Positions 11,809 through 24,300 of a DNA stretch of 64,000 bases are shown one piece after another; within the stretch, counting starts at the first letter, position 1, and each line of letters starts with the position of its first letter. The notes below the pieces were generated by a model. It made no database searches and had not been told where the DNA came from. It saw nothing but the letters and a program-made list of their open reading frames with translations. Position numbers and translations under genes: made by a program. The stretch comes from Patiria miniata (lineage: Eukaryota > Echinodermata > Asteroidea > Valvatida > Asterinidae), in contig NW_024037062.1 in assembly GCF_015706575.1 (NCBI RefSeq), positions 3,158,811-3,222,810 on the forward strand, given 5' to 3'.

Positions 11809-13464
11809 TTATAGGTTTTCCCGAATTTTTCTAATCAGTTTCATTATCAGCCATTCAATTTCGCGTGAGTTTTGCACATGTGGTCCAATTGGGGTTTCTT
11901 TTTCACTTGGGGTTCATTCAATTTCATTTTTAGGCAGCCAAGATTTTGCTGTGAATGTTCGATTTCGTTTTCGGGCAGCCCATTTCGTTTTGGTGCATTC
12001 AAGACTTAACTTGTAGCAGTCTAAATTTAAGTCTTTGCAACCTTTTGACGGTTGACGCATTCAAATTAGCGAACATCTGTGCGCTTATAAGATATAATGC
12101 TTTTCGTTTCTAATTCGTTTATGGGCAATCACTTTCATCGTTTTGTCATTTAAATTAGTAAGATTTTTTAAACGATATTTTTTCCTATTTTCCTCCGAGG
12201 TTCATTTCCCCCCAAAAATCTTGGCGACTGTAAAATTTACAATGTTACAAATCAACTAATATGAAGGAAACAAGATGCAACGAAATAATAAATTAAAAGG
12301 GATTAAGATAATTTCTTTTTCAGTGTTGATCTTTTCTATATACTTGTTTAAACGTTTGATCAAGGGGCTTTTTTACGTTGACGATTTCTTGACGTGCAAG
12401 ACATCGGGACACGTATGTTTGGGAATTGTTGTACCGTTGGGAACACTTCTCTTGCGTTATTTCTTAAATGTTTTCTTGCGTATGTCTGACCGAACACTTA
12501 CTGTATTCACAGGGCCCATGCAAAATTTTTACTGCAAACCTTAAAAATACATCTTTGCGTCACACTTAACCATATTTGCAAGTTTTATTTTCCCTTTTTG
12601 AGGGGTGTTTTGGTGCCCTTCTTGTTTTTATGCTAATACAAAGTTTCATATTCATTAGAAAACATGTGATGGCATTCCAAGCAAGATTAATGTGACACGG
12701 TTATTTCAGCAAAAACAAAGTTGGTAGAATTTTGGATATTTTACTGTCATAACTTTTTCTTTTTTTTTGTGATTATATGATGTGTCAGTACATGGCAGTA
12801 AGCCAATGACAGAACACTTTCCCACAAAAGTTTTCAATTAGCAAATTTGGGATGAATAATTTGAAAGAAAAAACCTAAACTGAACAGTGTCTTCCTGAAA
12901 TGACATCACAGTAGTGACAGCGTTATGCCGGGAAAGCATGGAAACTTTTAAATGCTTAAAGAAGTGCACATTTGAAATAAGATTAACCCAAAAAGTGTTG
13001 CCAAATGTGTAGTTTTCTTACATTTCACAGAGTTGCGTCAAAGAATTCCTGAGAAATATTCATTGCACATACCTTTTAATTAAGAAAGAAAGTCAATCTT
13101 CGGTTTGAAGTCATCAAATATGATTTAGACTTTTAAGACTTCATACGGACACGTATGACGTCTTAAAAGATGTTTGACAAAATGTAACATATGTTTGCCC
13201 ATTAATGAAAACGAATGCCCTATCGATCCCTTACTAATGGTTTAGACGGAATTGAATGAAAAACGCGATACTTTTAATATGAATGCATCTTTGATAGGGA
13301 CGAGTGAAGCTAAAAGGCGATAGAATGCTCGGATAGTGAAATTGAATGATTCTTTTTGATTGTCAAATGTCGATCTGCGTGTTCTTTCAATTTCAATCTA
13401 AATCGAATGAGCCAGGCGTTAAATTGAATGAAAACTTGGTGAAATTGGCCGGGAAAACCTTTAA
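11809..13464 (-). mobile_element. TA-targeting transposon family, copy 2 (inverted)
   Basis: It starts TATAGGTTTTCCCGAATTTT (the right end of copy 1 reversed) and ends GGTGAAATTGGCCGGGAAAA then CCTTTAATA. It is the same element as copy 1 in the opposite orientation, so 9807-13464 forms a large inverted repeat. An open frame at 12275-12544 has matches in the other copies but is not a recognisable protein. Confidence 0.85.
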
Positions 13465-13971
13465 TATGATTGTGTATTTTGTTCATTGTTTATTTTGTTA
13501 AATATGATAATTTGGTAATGTGATTCCTGATGACGTCAAAATGACGTGCCCTCTGTATCAGGGTTGATTTTCGTTCCACGTCTCAAGTTCCTGCTGAAAA
13601 CAGATTGAAGAAAAGTCGCTGAGAATGACGGTCCGGGAAAAAGAAAGAAAAGCTCGTACGATTCTAAATCGGTGGCATTTTTAATGATGATTGTGCACTT
13701 AAATGCAAGGCCAGTAGAATCAGAATTACAAGAGACTGACTGAGACCTCATAGTGTGTACATCCATGTACATCTTCCTGATCCGAAAGTAACAGGGAGCA
13801 ATGATATTGGGAAGAAGTAAAAAATGTTCAAACGATATGAGACAGGGAGGCACTGATAGAGGGGGTAATTCAGTCGTTCGTTAATGAGTATGAAGACAAT
13901 CATTGGATCAATGCCTTTTAAAGTATGAAGAAGTCAGCCAAGAATAGGCCCTCCTTTTCAATAAAGGTTTT
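13465..13971. other. No gene recognised
   Basis: Single-copy-looking spacer between transposon copies. A minus-strand open frame at 13536-13853 has no recognisable motif and no convincing splice or start context. Confidence 0.4.
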
Positions 13972-15539
13972 CTCGGAGAAATTCCGATTTGTTCAAATCA
14001 GTTTCATAATCAGCCATTAAATATTGCGTGAATTTTGCACATGTGGTCAAATTGGCAGTAAGCCATCGACCACAAATGTTTTCAATTAGCAGATTTTGGA
14101 TGAATAATTTGAAAGAAAAAACCCTAAACTAAGCAGTGTGTTAGGCTTCCTAACGGGCAAACATGTTTCACATTTTGTCAAACATCTTTTAAGACTTCAT
14201 ACGTGTCCGTATTCCTTAGCGCAAATCATATATTTGATGACTTCAAACCGTAGATTGACTTTCTTTCTTTAAGGGTATGTGCAATGAATTTTTTCTCAGG
14301 AATTCTTTTTGCGCAACTCTGTGAAATGTAAGAAAACTACACATTTGACAACACTTTTTTGGTTAATCTTATTGCAAAGGTGCACTTCTTTAAGCATTTA
14401 AAAGTTTCCATGTTTTTCCGGACTAACGCTGTTACTGTGATGTCATTTCAGGAAGACACTGTTCAGTTTAGGTTTTTTTCTTTCAAATTATTCATCCTAA
14501 ATTTGCTAATTGAAAACATTTGTGGGAAAGGGTTGGTCATTGGCTTTCTGCCATGTACTGACACAACATATAATCACCAAATAAAAGAAATTTATGACAG
14601 CAAAATATCCAAAATTCTAGCAATTTTTTTTGCTGAAATAGCCGTGTAACATTAATCATGCTCGGAATACCATCACAGGTTTTCTCATGAATATGAAACT
14701 TTGCATTAGCATAAAAACGGAGAAGGCACCAAAAACGCCCCTCAAAATGGAAAATAAAACTTGCAAATAAGGTTAAATGTGACACAAAGATGTATTGCAT
14801 TGAAAACTTTGCATGGGCCCTATGAATATGGTAAGTGTTCGGTCAGACATACGCAAGAAAACATTCAAGAAATAACGCAAGAGAAGATTTCCCGATGGTA
14901 CAACCATTTCCAAACATATTACGTGTTCCGATGTCTTGCACGTCAAGAAATCATCAACGTAACAAAACCCCTTGATCAAACGTTTCAACAAGTAGAAAAG
15001 ATCAACAAGGAAAAAGAAATTATCTTAGTCCCTTTCAATTAATTATTTCGTTGCATCTTGTTTCCCTCAAGTAACTTTGTAAAATTTACAGTCGTCAAGA
15101 TTGGTTTTTTTTTTAGGAGGGGGGAATGAACCTCGGAGAAAAATAGGAAAAAATGTCGATTAAAAATTCTTTTTAATTTAAATGACCAAACGATGAAAGC
15201 GATTGCCCATAAACGAATAAGAAACGAAAACTGGCATGGTTATACGTTATAAGCGCACAGATGTTCGCTAATTTGAATGCGTCAACCGTCAAAAGGTTGC
15301 AAAGACTTAATTTAAGACTGCTACAAGTTAAGTCTTGAATGCACCAAAGCGAAATAGGCTGCCCTAAAACGAAAACGAACATTCTCAGCAAAATTTCGGC
15401 TGTCTAAAAATGAAATTGAATGAACCCCAAATAAAAAAGAAACCCCAATTGGACCAGGTGTGCAAAACTCGCGCGAAATTGAATGGCTGATAATGAAACT
15501 GATTAGAAAAATTCGGAAATTCGCTGGGAAAACCTATAT
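13972..15539 (+). mobile_element. TA-family transposon, copy 3 (rearranged)
   Basis: The right end (ATTCGCTGGGAAAACCTATA) is normal. The left end (AAAGGTTTTCTCGGAGAAAT then CAGTTTCATAATCAGCC) is also of the right-end type, so both termini have the same polarity. About 90 bp of right-type end is joined at about 14058 to internal sequence. The arrangement suggests abortive or aberrant transposition, or repair between neighbouring inverted copies. Confidence 0.75.
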
Positions 15540-16904
15540 TCAAACTCGTCCATCAACATCCATTTAGTGCACTTCCAATGTTTAATTTTGTCTTTTGTCA
15601 GACAATTTCTAATTCAGTTCATACAAGCAAATTAAAACAATGATTACACGTTTTCGTCCCGGAGTATTCGATCTCGTCTCGTCTACGCAAAACCTTAGCT
15701 TGTTATTCAGAATCAAATTCGTCTAATTGATTTATATAAGACGAATTCGATCTCTGAATGCTACCATTCGGAAACAGCTTAGATGAATGTGACCTGTAAT
15801 GTCGAATATTCTCGACCCAGTGACTAAAGAGGGTGACCAAACTTTGAAATTGAATGGTAAATGACTAATTTAAGTGGTTTTCTTTAAGCATGTGAAATTT
15901 TTCTCGGACGAAATTGAATGTTAGAGTTGATGAAATTGAATGAAAATGTTTTTAAATAGCCGGGAAAACCTATAGTTTCTTAGACCGTAACATCGCCAAG
16001 GCCTTATTTGTAATATTTTATCCTCTCATCAATTTGATCATAAAGTAAGACTCGTTCATTTATGATGCAGTTACTCCGGGAGAATACACAAAAGAGGCAC
16101 AACCATTAATTGCTAGCCTTCTACCTCGTCTTCTTGCCCAAATGTCAATTAGGCATCGATAAAAATAAATAAATTTAGTCAAATTATCCATGACATTTCA
16201 ATTGTGTAGTTCACTGAAAAGCAGAGCCAACATAAAAAAAAACCCTGAAAGCGGATTACTCCATGAACTTATGTTTTTTCATCACAGAGTTTTGGTAACC
16301 CTTGGGGTAACCCACCGGATACGCACCAATGGCGGCGATTTCTAGTCAGGATTTGGAGGGCACAGCTGCGTCGACAGACGAATCTCCGGGGGGGGGGGGG
16401 GGAGGGAGGGGAGATTGCCAAGTAGGCATATTAATGGTTCGAGCTTAGTGGTAGCCCGCTAGCCAAATGCGAGTAAATACAGCGGCGGGCTAGTCAAAGC
16501 ACTTGTTACATTACAGTGTAATAATTCGTTTGTCTTGTTAATGACCAATACTTTTATAGGGAGATATTTCAAGGGGGAATTAACTTAAATTATGTGGTAT
16601 AGTTTAATGTTTGTAATGTAAAGTTGAATGTATTTTAATATTTTGAGCACAAAAACCACGACACCTTCTATTGTATGCCACTGTATATAAATGGCAATCA
16701 ACCAAATCAATCAATCAATCAATCAATCAGAACTATTAAAGTCCCCCTGGCGAGTCATAATTATTGAAATAAGGCATGCAACTTTCTCGTGTATTCGTGG
16801 ATTTTAGCGTTTTTAATGGAAATTGCGGCCTGAAATCCCCGAAAATGTCATGTTTTGGATTGATTAATACTTATCCTATTTCAAAGGTCTGGTTGAAAGG
16901 GAAC
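15540..16904. other. Spacer with a solo TA-family end, an AATC microsatellite and a G run
   Basis: A solo right terminus (TAGCCGGGAAAACCTATA) ends near 15974, preceded by GAAATTGAATG words. A long G run lies at 16388-16404. (AATC)n lies at about 16705-16730. No coding frame is supported. Confidence 0.6.
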
Positions 16905-17315
16905 TATAGGTTTTCCCGGCGAATTTCCGAATTTTTCTAATCAGTTTCAATATCAGCCATTCAATTTCGCGTGAGTTTTGCACATGTGGTCCAATTAGGG
17001 TTTCTTTTTCATTTGGGTTTCATTCAATTTCATTTTTAGGCAGCCAAGATTTTGCTGTGAATGTTCGTTTTCGTTTTCGGGCAGCCTATTTCGTTTTGGT
17101 GCATTCAAGACTTAACTCGTAGCAGTCTGAAATTAAGTCTTTGCAATATTTTGACGGTTGACGCATTCAAATTAGCGAACATCTGTGCGCTTATAACGTA
17201 TAACCATGCTTTTCGTTTCCTATTCGCTTATGGGCAATCGCTTTCATCGTTTGGTCATTTAAATTAGTAAGATCTTTTAATCGATATTTTTTCCTATTTT
17301 TCTCCGAGGTTCATT
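16905..17315 (-). mobile_element. TA-family transposon, copy 4 (partial)
   Basis: It begins TATAGGTTTTCCCGGCGAAT, matches the right-end third of the family in inverted orientation, and stops abruptly at GAGGTTCATTCCCCCAC, where the following minisatellite begins. The rest of the element is missing. Confidence 0.8.
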
Positions 17316-17333
17316 CCCCCACTCAAAGAATCT

Positions 17334-17455
17334 CGTTTTATTATCTGAATCAACTGCTTATTTTCTCGGTTAAACGACTTATTATCTTGTTTAAACGACG
17401 GATTTTATCTGGTTTAAACGACTTTTTTATCTGGTTTAAACGACTTATTTATCTT
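17334..17455. repeat. Short minisatellite, TTATCTGGTTTAAACGAC units
   Basis: Four to five units of about 22 bp built on TTATCTGGTTTAAACGAC, with slight changes between units. It directly follows the truncation point of the transposon at 16905-17315. Confidence 0.8.
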
Positions 17456-18393
17456 ATAAATGAATAATTTGTCTCTCGTTCAAACGAGCCTAGGCGCACT
17501 ATTAAAGTGAAATTCGCGCTACTAAGGTGTTCCCCATCTGCCCTCTCACATCTCGCATCTGGTGTGGATGACCTGACCTTTGTGTCGCAAGTTGTAATAT
17601 GCAAATTTGGGACAATTATCATCTCGACTCATGCAAACGCAATTGGCATTTAGGAAGGAGACGAGGCAGGCATGAGGTTACAATCAAGTAAAAGCTTTAT
17701 GTGGCCTCTCTGGGCTCCCTTACGTTTTGTACTAAATAAATGTAGTCGGGCACCATATGCAGACGTTGTTGTAATTTTGTAATTGTGCGTCTGGCAGCCA
17801 GACTGAGGGAGTGATGGTCATGTATCTGGAACATGTAAACGCTTTTTAATTAGCGCAATTAGCAGACTAATGACCAGCGTGGCAGCTCATGCACAATGTC
17901 GATATCGCTGTAGTGTGTGGTCCTACGTTACCGTTTTCTCTGACTTTTGTCTTGACTATCCAAATTTTGTGTATTTAGTATTTTTGACACGTCCGGGATG
18001 TTTTTCTTTATCTGTTGACATAGCTTCTTGAAGTAAAACAATCACACCACCAATATGATATGAGAGATCAAACTAAAGAAAATAGTATAGACAAAAATAC
18101 ATAATTTTGAAGTTAATCGTGTGCTACTTCATTCAACTTGTTTTGTGATCATGAATGCACCCGCCATCAGTAGTACCGATCGATAATAACGCGGCAGCGA
18201 CATGCAAATGGGGGGACTCAAATGCGTCCCTGTAACGGCGGGCAAGATAGAGGGCTCCCTTTCATAATTTTAATTGACATTGGAAGCACTCTGGGTTGCG
18301 GAAAAAGACCCATTACTATTTTCTTTTTCTTTTTTATTAAAATGGGATTCGGTACAAAACCTGTTCTCGAAACAATCGCACATTTTTCCTCAG
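17456..18393. other. No gene recognised; upstream flank or intron of the F5/8C exons
   Basis: No exon with a signal peptide or other domain could be recognised here. The sequence just before 18394 ends in a pyrimidine-rich tract and CAG acceptor (CACATTTTTCCTCAG). Confidence 0.5.
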
Positions 18394-21300
18394 ATGACGT
18401 TTCTTGCTCTGTGGAGGGACCTCTCGGGATGGAAGATGGTCGCATCCGGGATGAACGCATCACAGCTTCGTCTTTTTGGCGAAACCTCGCTAGCCACGCC
18501 CCATCCAGGGCCAGGCTTAATACTCAAGGTAAGCATTTGTATTTCAGACTAACCACGTTATACTTCGTACAGCCATTTCAAAGGAAAGACAGTTGTTTAA
18601 CCCTAAAAGGGCCGGGCGGAATCCGCCCCCCCCCCCTCAACTTTTTCCGCGATAGCCTTGAAAAAAGAATGTCGCGACCCGAGCTGTTCGTCTGACTTTT
18701 TAGCTACGAGCCTTGCCCATCTTTTGATACCAAAAACATTTTAAAAAAATTCCGAAGCAAACTGAATTTCCCCATAAACGTAGTGTACACAGAGCATTCG
18801 TGCATATGAATAATTAATTAGCCATAATTCCAAAATCCTTTGACCTATAGTCATGAAATTTCTTGGGTATGTTCATGGTAAGTGCATGTACTGAGTTTCA
18901 AAAATTTTCGTCACTCGATGGCCGACATCTTAGGGGGCTGAGAGATGGTCCAAATAACCTGGCCCTTTTAGGGTTTAAGGGATATTATACGGCCTGAAAT
19001 TCACGAAATTATTATGTTGTTAGGGATGTTTCTTTTTACTATTTCAAATGTATGGTTGAAAGGAAACTAACCTAATGTCTTACCGTTCTTGAGAAAAGAC
19101 GGATGAACAGTTGTTTACATCGCACGCGGTGGACTGCTGTGGCATACATATACGCATTTCCCGCCGTTTCCATTCAATGTACAGTTCAAGTCGTGTGTGT
19201 CACAATACACAAAGTACCAACACAAATGTTGTTTCTCGCACGTCCGCATTATACAATACACTGTGTCATGCCAGATTCACAACTAGCACTCAACAGCTCT
19301 ATTTTTGAGACTCACTATTTTGACACCCAAAATTAGTTGTCGCATGGTTCACGCAAGAATCACACAAAAATAACCAGTTTTAAATGATGGTTGTGTAGAC
19401 GTTTATGTCTTACTATTAAATGCTCTTTCCATTTAATATAATTTCATTAAAATACGTTTTGTAGCCCAATTGAGCGCATTCGCAATGTCCCTTCAGTTGC
19501 ACAATTCACTGCTCGATTTGTGGTTGATTCGTAGTAACCAAATCCATTACGACTGTGCACTAAAAAAACGTGCGGACGTCAATAGTCGAACGATATCGGC
19601 AAAATGTCATCAGGAAGTTATATGGGTCAAGGGTCCCTGCTGCGCATTGTGATGCGTGCAGCTATCGTACGCGTAACCAGCAATACGACCGACCACCAAA
19701 GCGGTCCTGAAGAGCCGACGATACCATGGGCGTCGCTGCAGGGGGGTGGAGGTGTCACAACCCCCATTAGACATTTTTGTCGGTGAAATCATGGTGCTGT
19801 CGGCCAAAAAAGTGAAGAATAGAGAAAGACGTAAAAGAAAGAGAGAAGAAGAAAATATTGAGAGTGTAAATAATAGACACCGTTGCTCAAAACCCTGCGA
19901 AGCTAACATCCGGTTCTGAATTCCTTGGCAAAAACAAATTGTACATTGTGTCAAGACTGTCATGTCGGCACGAGCTGCCGCGCGAGCTCGCTTCATATAT
20001 ACGGCGGTTGACAGCTACGGCTAAGTGACGACTCACAACCATGATGGATCAAGCTAAAGTTAAAGAAGGCAAAACTCGAAAGAGTGTAGAGCTTCAGTTT
20101 GATGTAATGTTTGTGATGCAATACATCAACTTTGATGACCCCCACCCCCATCTCCCTAAACACGAGCCAGTACATTAAAAAAAAGTCTGCGGAAAGTGGC
20201 CAGGAAATGCTTCAGATTGCACCACAAAGCATAAAATCCAGACCTTTTAGGCTGGCCCTGGACCCCCGCACACATAAAAAAAGTCAGCAGAAAGTGGCTA
20301 GGAAATGTTTCAGATTGCACCACAGAGCACACAATCCAGAACTTTTAGGTGGGCCCCGGACCCCACGCCTTCAGGGCTTCGCGCTCTCCGCTCGCATATA
20401 ACAGAAATTCACTTTAGGATTTAAGGTATATTCCATCATTTGTAATTTGTGCATTATGTTTGTTTGAAGCCACAAAAGTGCTCAAAATCTAAAGAAGGGT
20501 GATGAAGTTTCAGCTCAGCTGTATATTTCGAGAAAAACAGCATTTTAGGATCTCGATTTCAAATCAAAAGTTGCTGAATCATGTTTTGAATTGGCCTGAA
20601 TTCAGCATCCGGCGAGACACGTTTTCACTGAGCCGATTGCAGCTACGCGAAGTCGCGCACTGATCCGACGAATTATAGCAACGGCGTGCGCGTGTGCATC
20701 GTGTCAACGCTTGCGCGCGCTTCGCTGAATATAAAAACGAACTACTACGGAAATTTCTAACGGTGCTTCTTAAAACGCACCGTTGGAAGGGCATTCCTTC
20801 GTTGATTTTTTCAAAATGACAGCTTGCCAGAAAGAATAATTTCACAGGGAGTTTAGTCCCCTTGCTATCTTTCAACCAAGAATGTTTTTTTCAACAATAA
20901 TTAGGTCTGTCACTTTTTGGATAGCTGCAAATGATGGACTATAGCTTTAAAGACCCCCCCCCCCGACTGGGATCAGGGATCGGGCCTGCACAAGGTATGC
21001 TTACGTGGGCGTGTACACGCCAGCAGCGTATCCAGCTTTTGATTTGGGGGGGGGGGGGGGGGCAACTGCACATCAGCGCCGAAATGTAGACATGTTTTTT
21101 TTCTTCGGACACTTGCCCTCCGTAAAATCAAAAAGCGGGGGGAGGGGGGGGGGTCTGGTATCCATCTTCCAAATGGGGGCACTCTTCAAAACTGACCATT
21201 ATTATGCATACTACATATCAAATGAAGATTTTCACGGCTCATTTTAATGGTTGTTGAATGGGCCAAGAAAAAGTCTCCGGTTTCTGGTATGGAGCTTGCC

Positions 21301-24300
21301 CAAAAAGTGGTGCGGCGATATTTATGGGAGACCAGAGAGGCCACATAAAGTTTATTCTCGATCATAACCCCATCTAAAAACACGTTAAAATTGTGCAGCA
21401 GCAGGATTCCTGTCAAACCAGTGAGTTTGGCGGTTTTGAGACATCATCTTTCATTGAAAAAAAAACCTTTTTCATTTTGCCGACGCGCATGGCTACGGCG
21501 ACGCGCGCGCATACCAGAAACCGGATACTTTTTTTTTTGCCCTTAGTGGGATTGATGTCAGAGGAACTCTTTAAACATAACTGACAATTTATTCCATTCA
21601 GAGCAATCAACATAATAAACCATTATAATACATGATGTGGGGAATTAGAAATGGATTTAATTAAGGGATCTTTTGGGGCGGAAATTATCAATTATTTTGT
21701 GTGACGGTCCGTCGGCAAATTTCATGATGACACCCCCCCCCTTTCAAAATGGTCTAGCGACGCCCGTGGACGATACGCTAGTAAACTTAGTCTAGCGTTG
21801 GGTCAGACAAAGATTATTGGCAAAGATTATTCAACATACCTCGAAGTCCAAATTTGAGCCAGATTCCTGCAATATGGCTAAATCGTTGAATGCAGTAAGA
21901 AATGTTAGGTTTTTTTGTTGTACAGGATACGCTGCAGCATGGTGTAATGATGAAACTACTGATGACATCAGTCCGTGGATACAGGTTCACTTCGATGGCA
22001 CAGTCACCATCACTGGTCTGATCACCCAGGGGCGTGGAGACAGCCCATACGACCAATGGGTGACGGAGTACCAAGTGACGTACAGCGAAGACGGTCAGTC
22101 CTGGAATAACGTGACTGATGCAGACGGCACACCAATAAAGGTATATAGTCAGGTTGCATACGGTTGGAATCGTGACCGACTGGTGCAAAGCACCAAACTT
22201 GGCAGATAGATTATTATAGCCCTAAAGAAGATATTTAGAAGGGGTGCCCACCTGAAATTCTTTTTGGAAGAGTGCCTAATTTGCATATTAAAGCGTTAAT
22301 GAGTGCAACTTTAGAGTATAATATAGGTTTTCCCGGCCAATTTCACCAAGTTTTCATTCAATTTAACGCCTGGCTCATTCGATTTAGATTGAAATTGAAA
22401 GATCACGAAGATCGGCATTCGACAATCAAAAAGAATCATTCAATTTCACTATCCGAGCAATCTATCGCCTTTTAGCTTCACTCGTCCCTATCAAAGATGC
22501 ATTCATATTAAAAGTATCGCGTTGTTCATTCAATTTCGTCTAAACCAGCAGTAAAGGGTTGATCGGGCATTAGTTTTAGTTAATGGGAAAACATATTTCA
22601 CATTTTGTCAAACATCTTTTAAGACTTCATACTTGTCCGTATTCCTTAGGGTATCATGAATTTTTCTCAGGAATTCTTTTTTGTGCAACTCTTTACTACT
22701 GTGAAATGTAAGAAAACTACACATTTGACAACATTTTTGAGTTAATCTTATTGCAAAAGTGCACCTCTTTAACCCTAAAGGGACCGGGGCGGAATGGTCA
22801 AAATAAACAGGCCCTTTTAGGGTTAAACATTTAAAAGTGTCCATGCTTTTCCGGACTACGTATGAGCGCCCTGTTACTGTCATGGCATTTCAGGAAGACA
22901 CTGTTCAGTTTTAGGGGTTTTCTTTCAAATTATTTATCCTAAATTTGCTAATTGAAAACATTTGTGGGAAAGGGTTGCTCACTGGCTTACTGCCATGAAG
23001 GCACCAAAAACATCCTTCAAAAATAAAAAATGAAACTTGCAAATATGGTTAAATTTGACACAAAGATGTATTTTCAAGGTTTGCATAGCAAACTAACTTT
23101 GCATGGGCCCTGTGAATACAGTAAGTGTTCGATTAGACATGCGCAAGAAATCATTTAAGAAATAACTCAAGAGAAATGTTCCCGATGGTACATCCATTGC
23201 CAAACATAGGTGTTCCGATGTCTTGCACGTCAAGAAATTGTCAATGTTTAAACAAGTAGAAAAGATAAACAGTCAAAAACAAATTATCTTAGTCCCTTCA
23301 ATTAATTAATTCGTAATAACATATTGTTTCCCTTATAGGGCCTATTAGTTAATTTGTAACATTGTAAGTTTTACAGTTATCAAGTTTTGGAGGGAAATGA
23401 ACCTCGGAGAAAAATAGAAAATGTTTCGATTTATTTTCTTTTACTAACTTAAATGACCAAACGATGAAAAGGATTGCCCATAAACGAATAAGAAACGAAA
23501 AGCATGGTTATACTTTACAAGCGCACAGATGTTCGCTAATTTGAATGCGTCAACCGTCAAAAGGTTGCAAAGACTTAATTTGAGACTGCTACAAGTTAAG
23601 TCTTGAATGCACCAAAACGAAAAAGGATGCCCGAAAATGAAAACGAACATTCAAAGCAAAATCTTGGCTGCCTAAAAATGAAATTGAACGAACCCAAAAC
23701 GAAAAAGAAACCCCAATTTGACCACATGTGCAAAACTCACGCGAAATTGAATGGCTGATAATGAAAATGATCAGAAAATGGAAAAAATCGGAAATTCGCC
23801 GGGAAAACATATAGTAGCCATTTAGGATCGTTACAATGTCCTCATATTATTATCCAGTCAGTCTTAAATGCTTTAGCAAATGTTATTGACGTAAGGATGT
23901 GTAAGTGAAATCCCCAAAATATACTTTTCAAAAAATTAAAAAAAAGTACTTTTCAAAAAATTAAAAGTGGGAAAAAAATATTACACTGTAGGAATTAACG
24001 ATTTATGCAAATTAGGCACCCTTCCCTTCTTAATATTTACTCTAGGGCTATAACAATCTATCTGCCAAATTTGGTTGTTTGAACCAGTCGTTCACGATCT
24101 TGTCAAAAATTGGGTCTAAGCTTTCTGACTAATAGAAATGTTTAAAGGTATCAAAATGTCAAAAGTCGTTTGCTGACTATGTTACGACATAATCAGTAGC
24201 GTATCCAGCTCATGATGTGGGTGTGTGTGTGGGGGGAACCGCACATCCACAGAGAAATATAGACATGTTTTTTTTCTTCCGACACTTGGCCTCCGTAAAA

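Larger units (their letters stand above)
19726..21770. mobile_element. Composite transposon region with GGGCGTCGCT / AGCGACGCCC ends
   Basis: GGGCGTCGCTGCAGGGGGGT at 19728 and CTAGCGACGCCC ending near 21766 are inverse to each other and may be the ends of a 2-kb element that later took in other insertions (20172-20364, 20421-20950, 21021-21600). Only the terminal motifs support this. Confidence 0.35.

Noticed and set aside
12275..12544. Protein-coding gene inside the TA-family transposon
   Set aside because: Versions in other copies carry indels and different starts, and there is no transposase motif. It is kept only as a finding, not as a gene.
18222..18695. 157-codon frame with an ATG at 18222
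   Set aside because: The conserved part is only 18394-18528, bounded by a clear acceptor and donor. The ATG lies in intron sequence.
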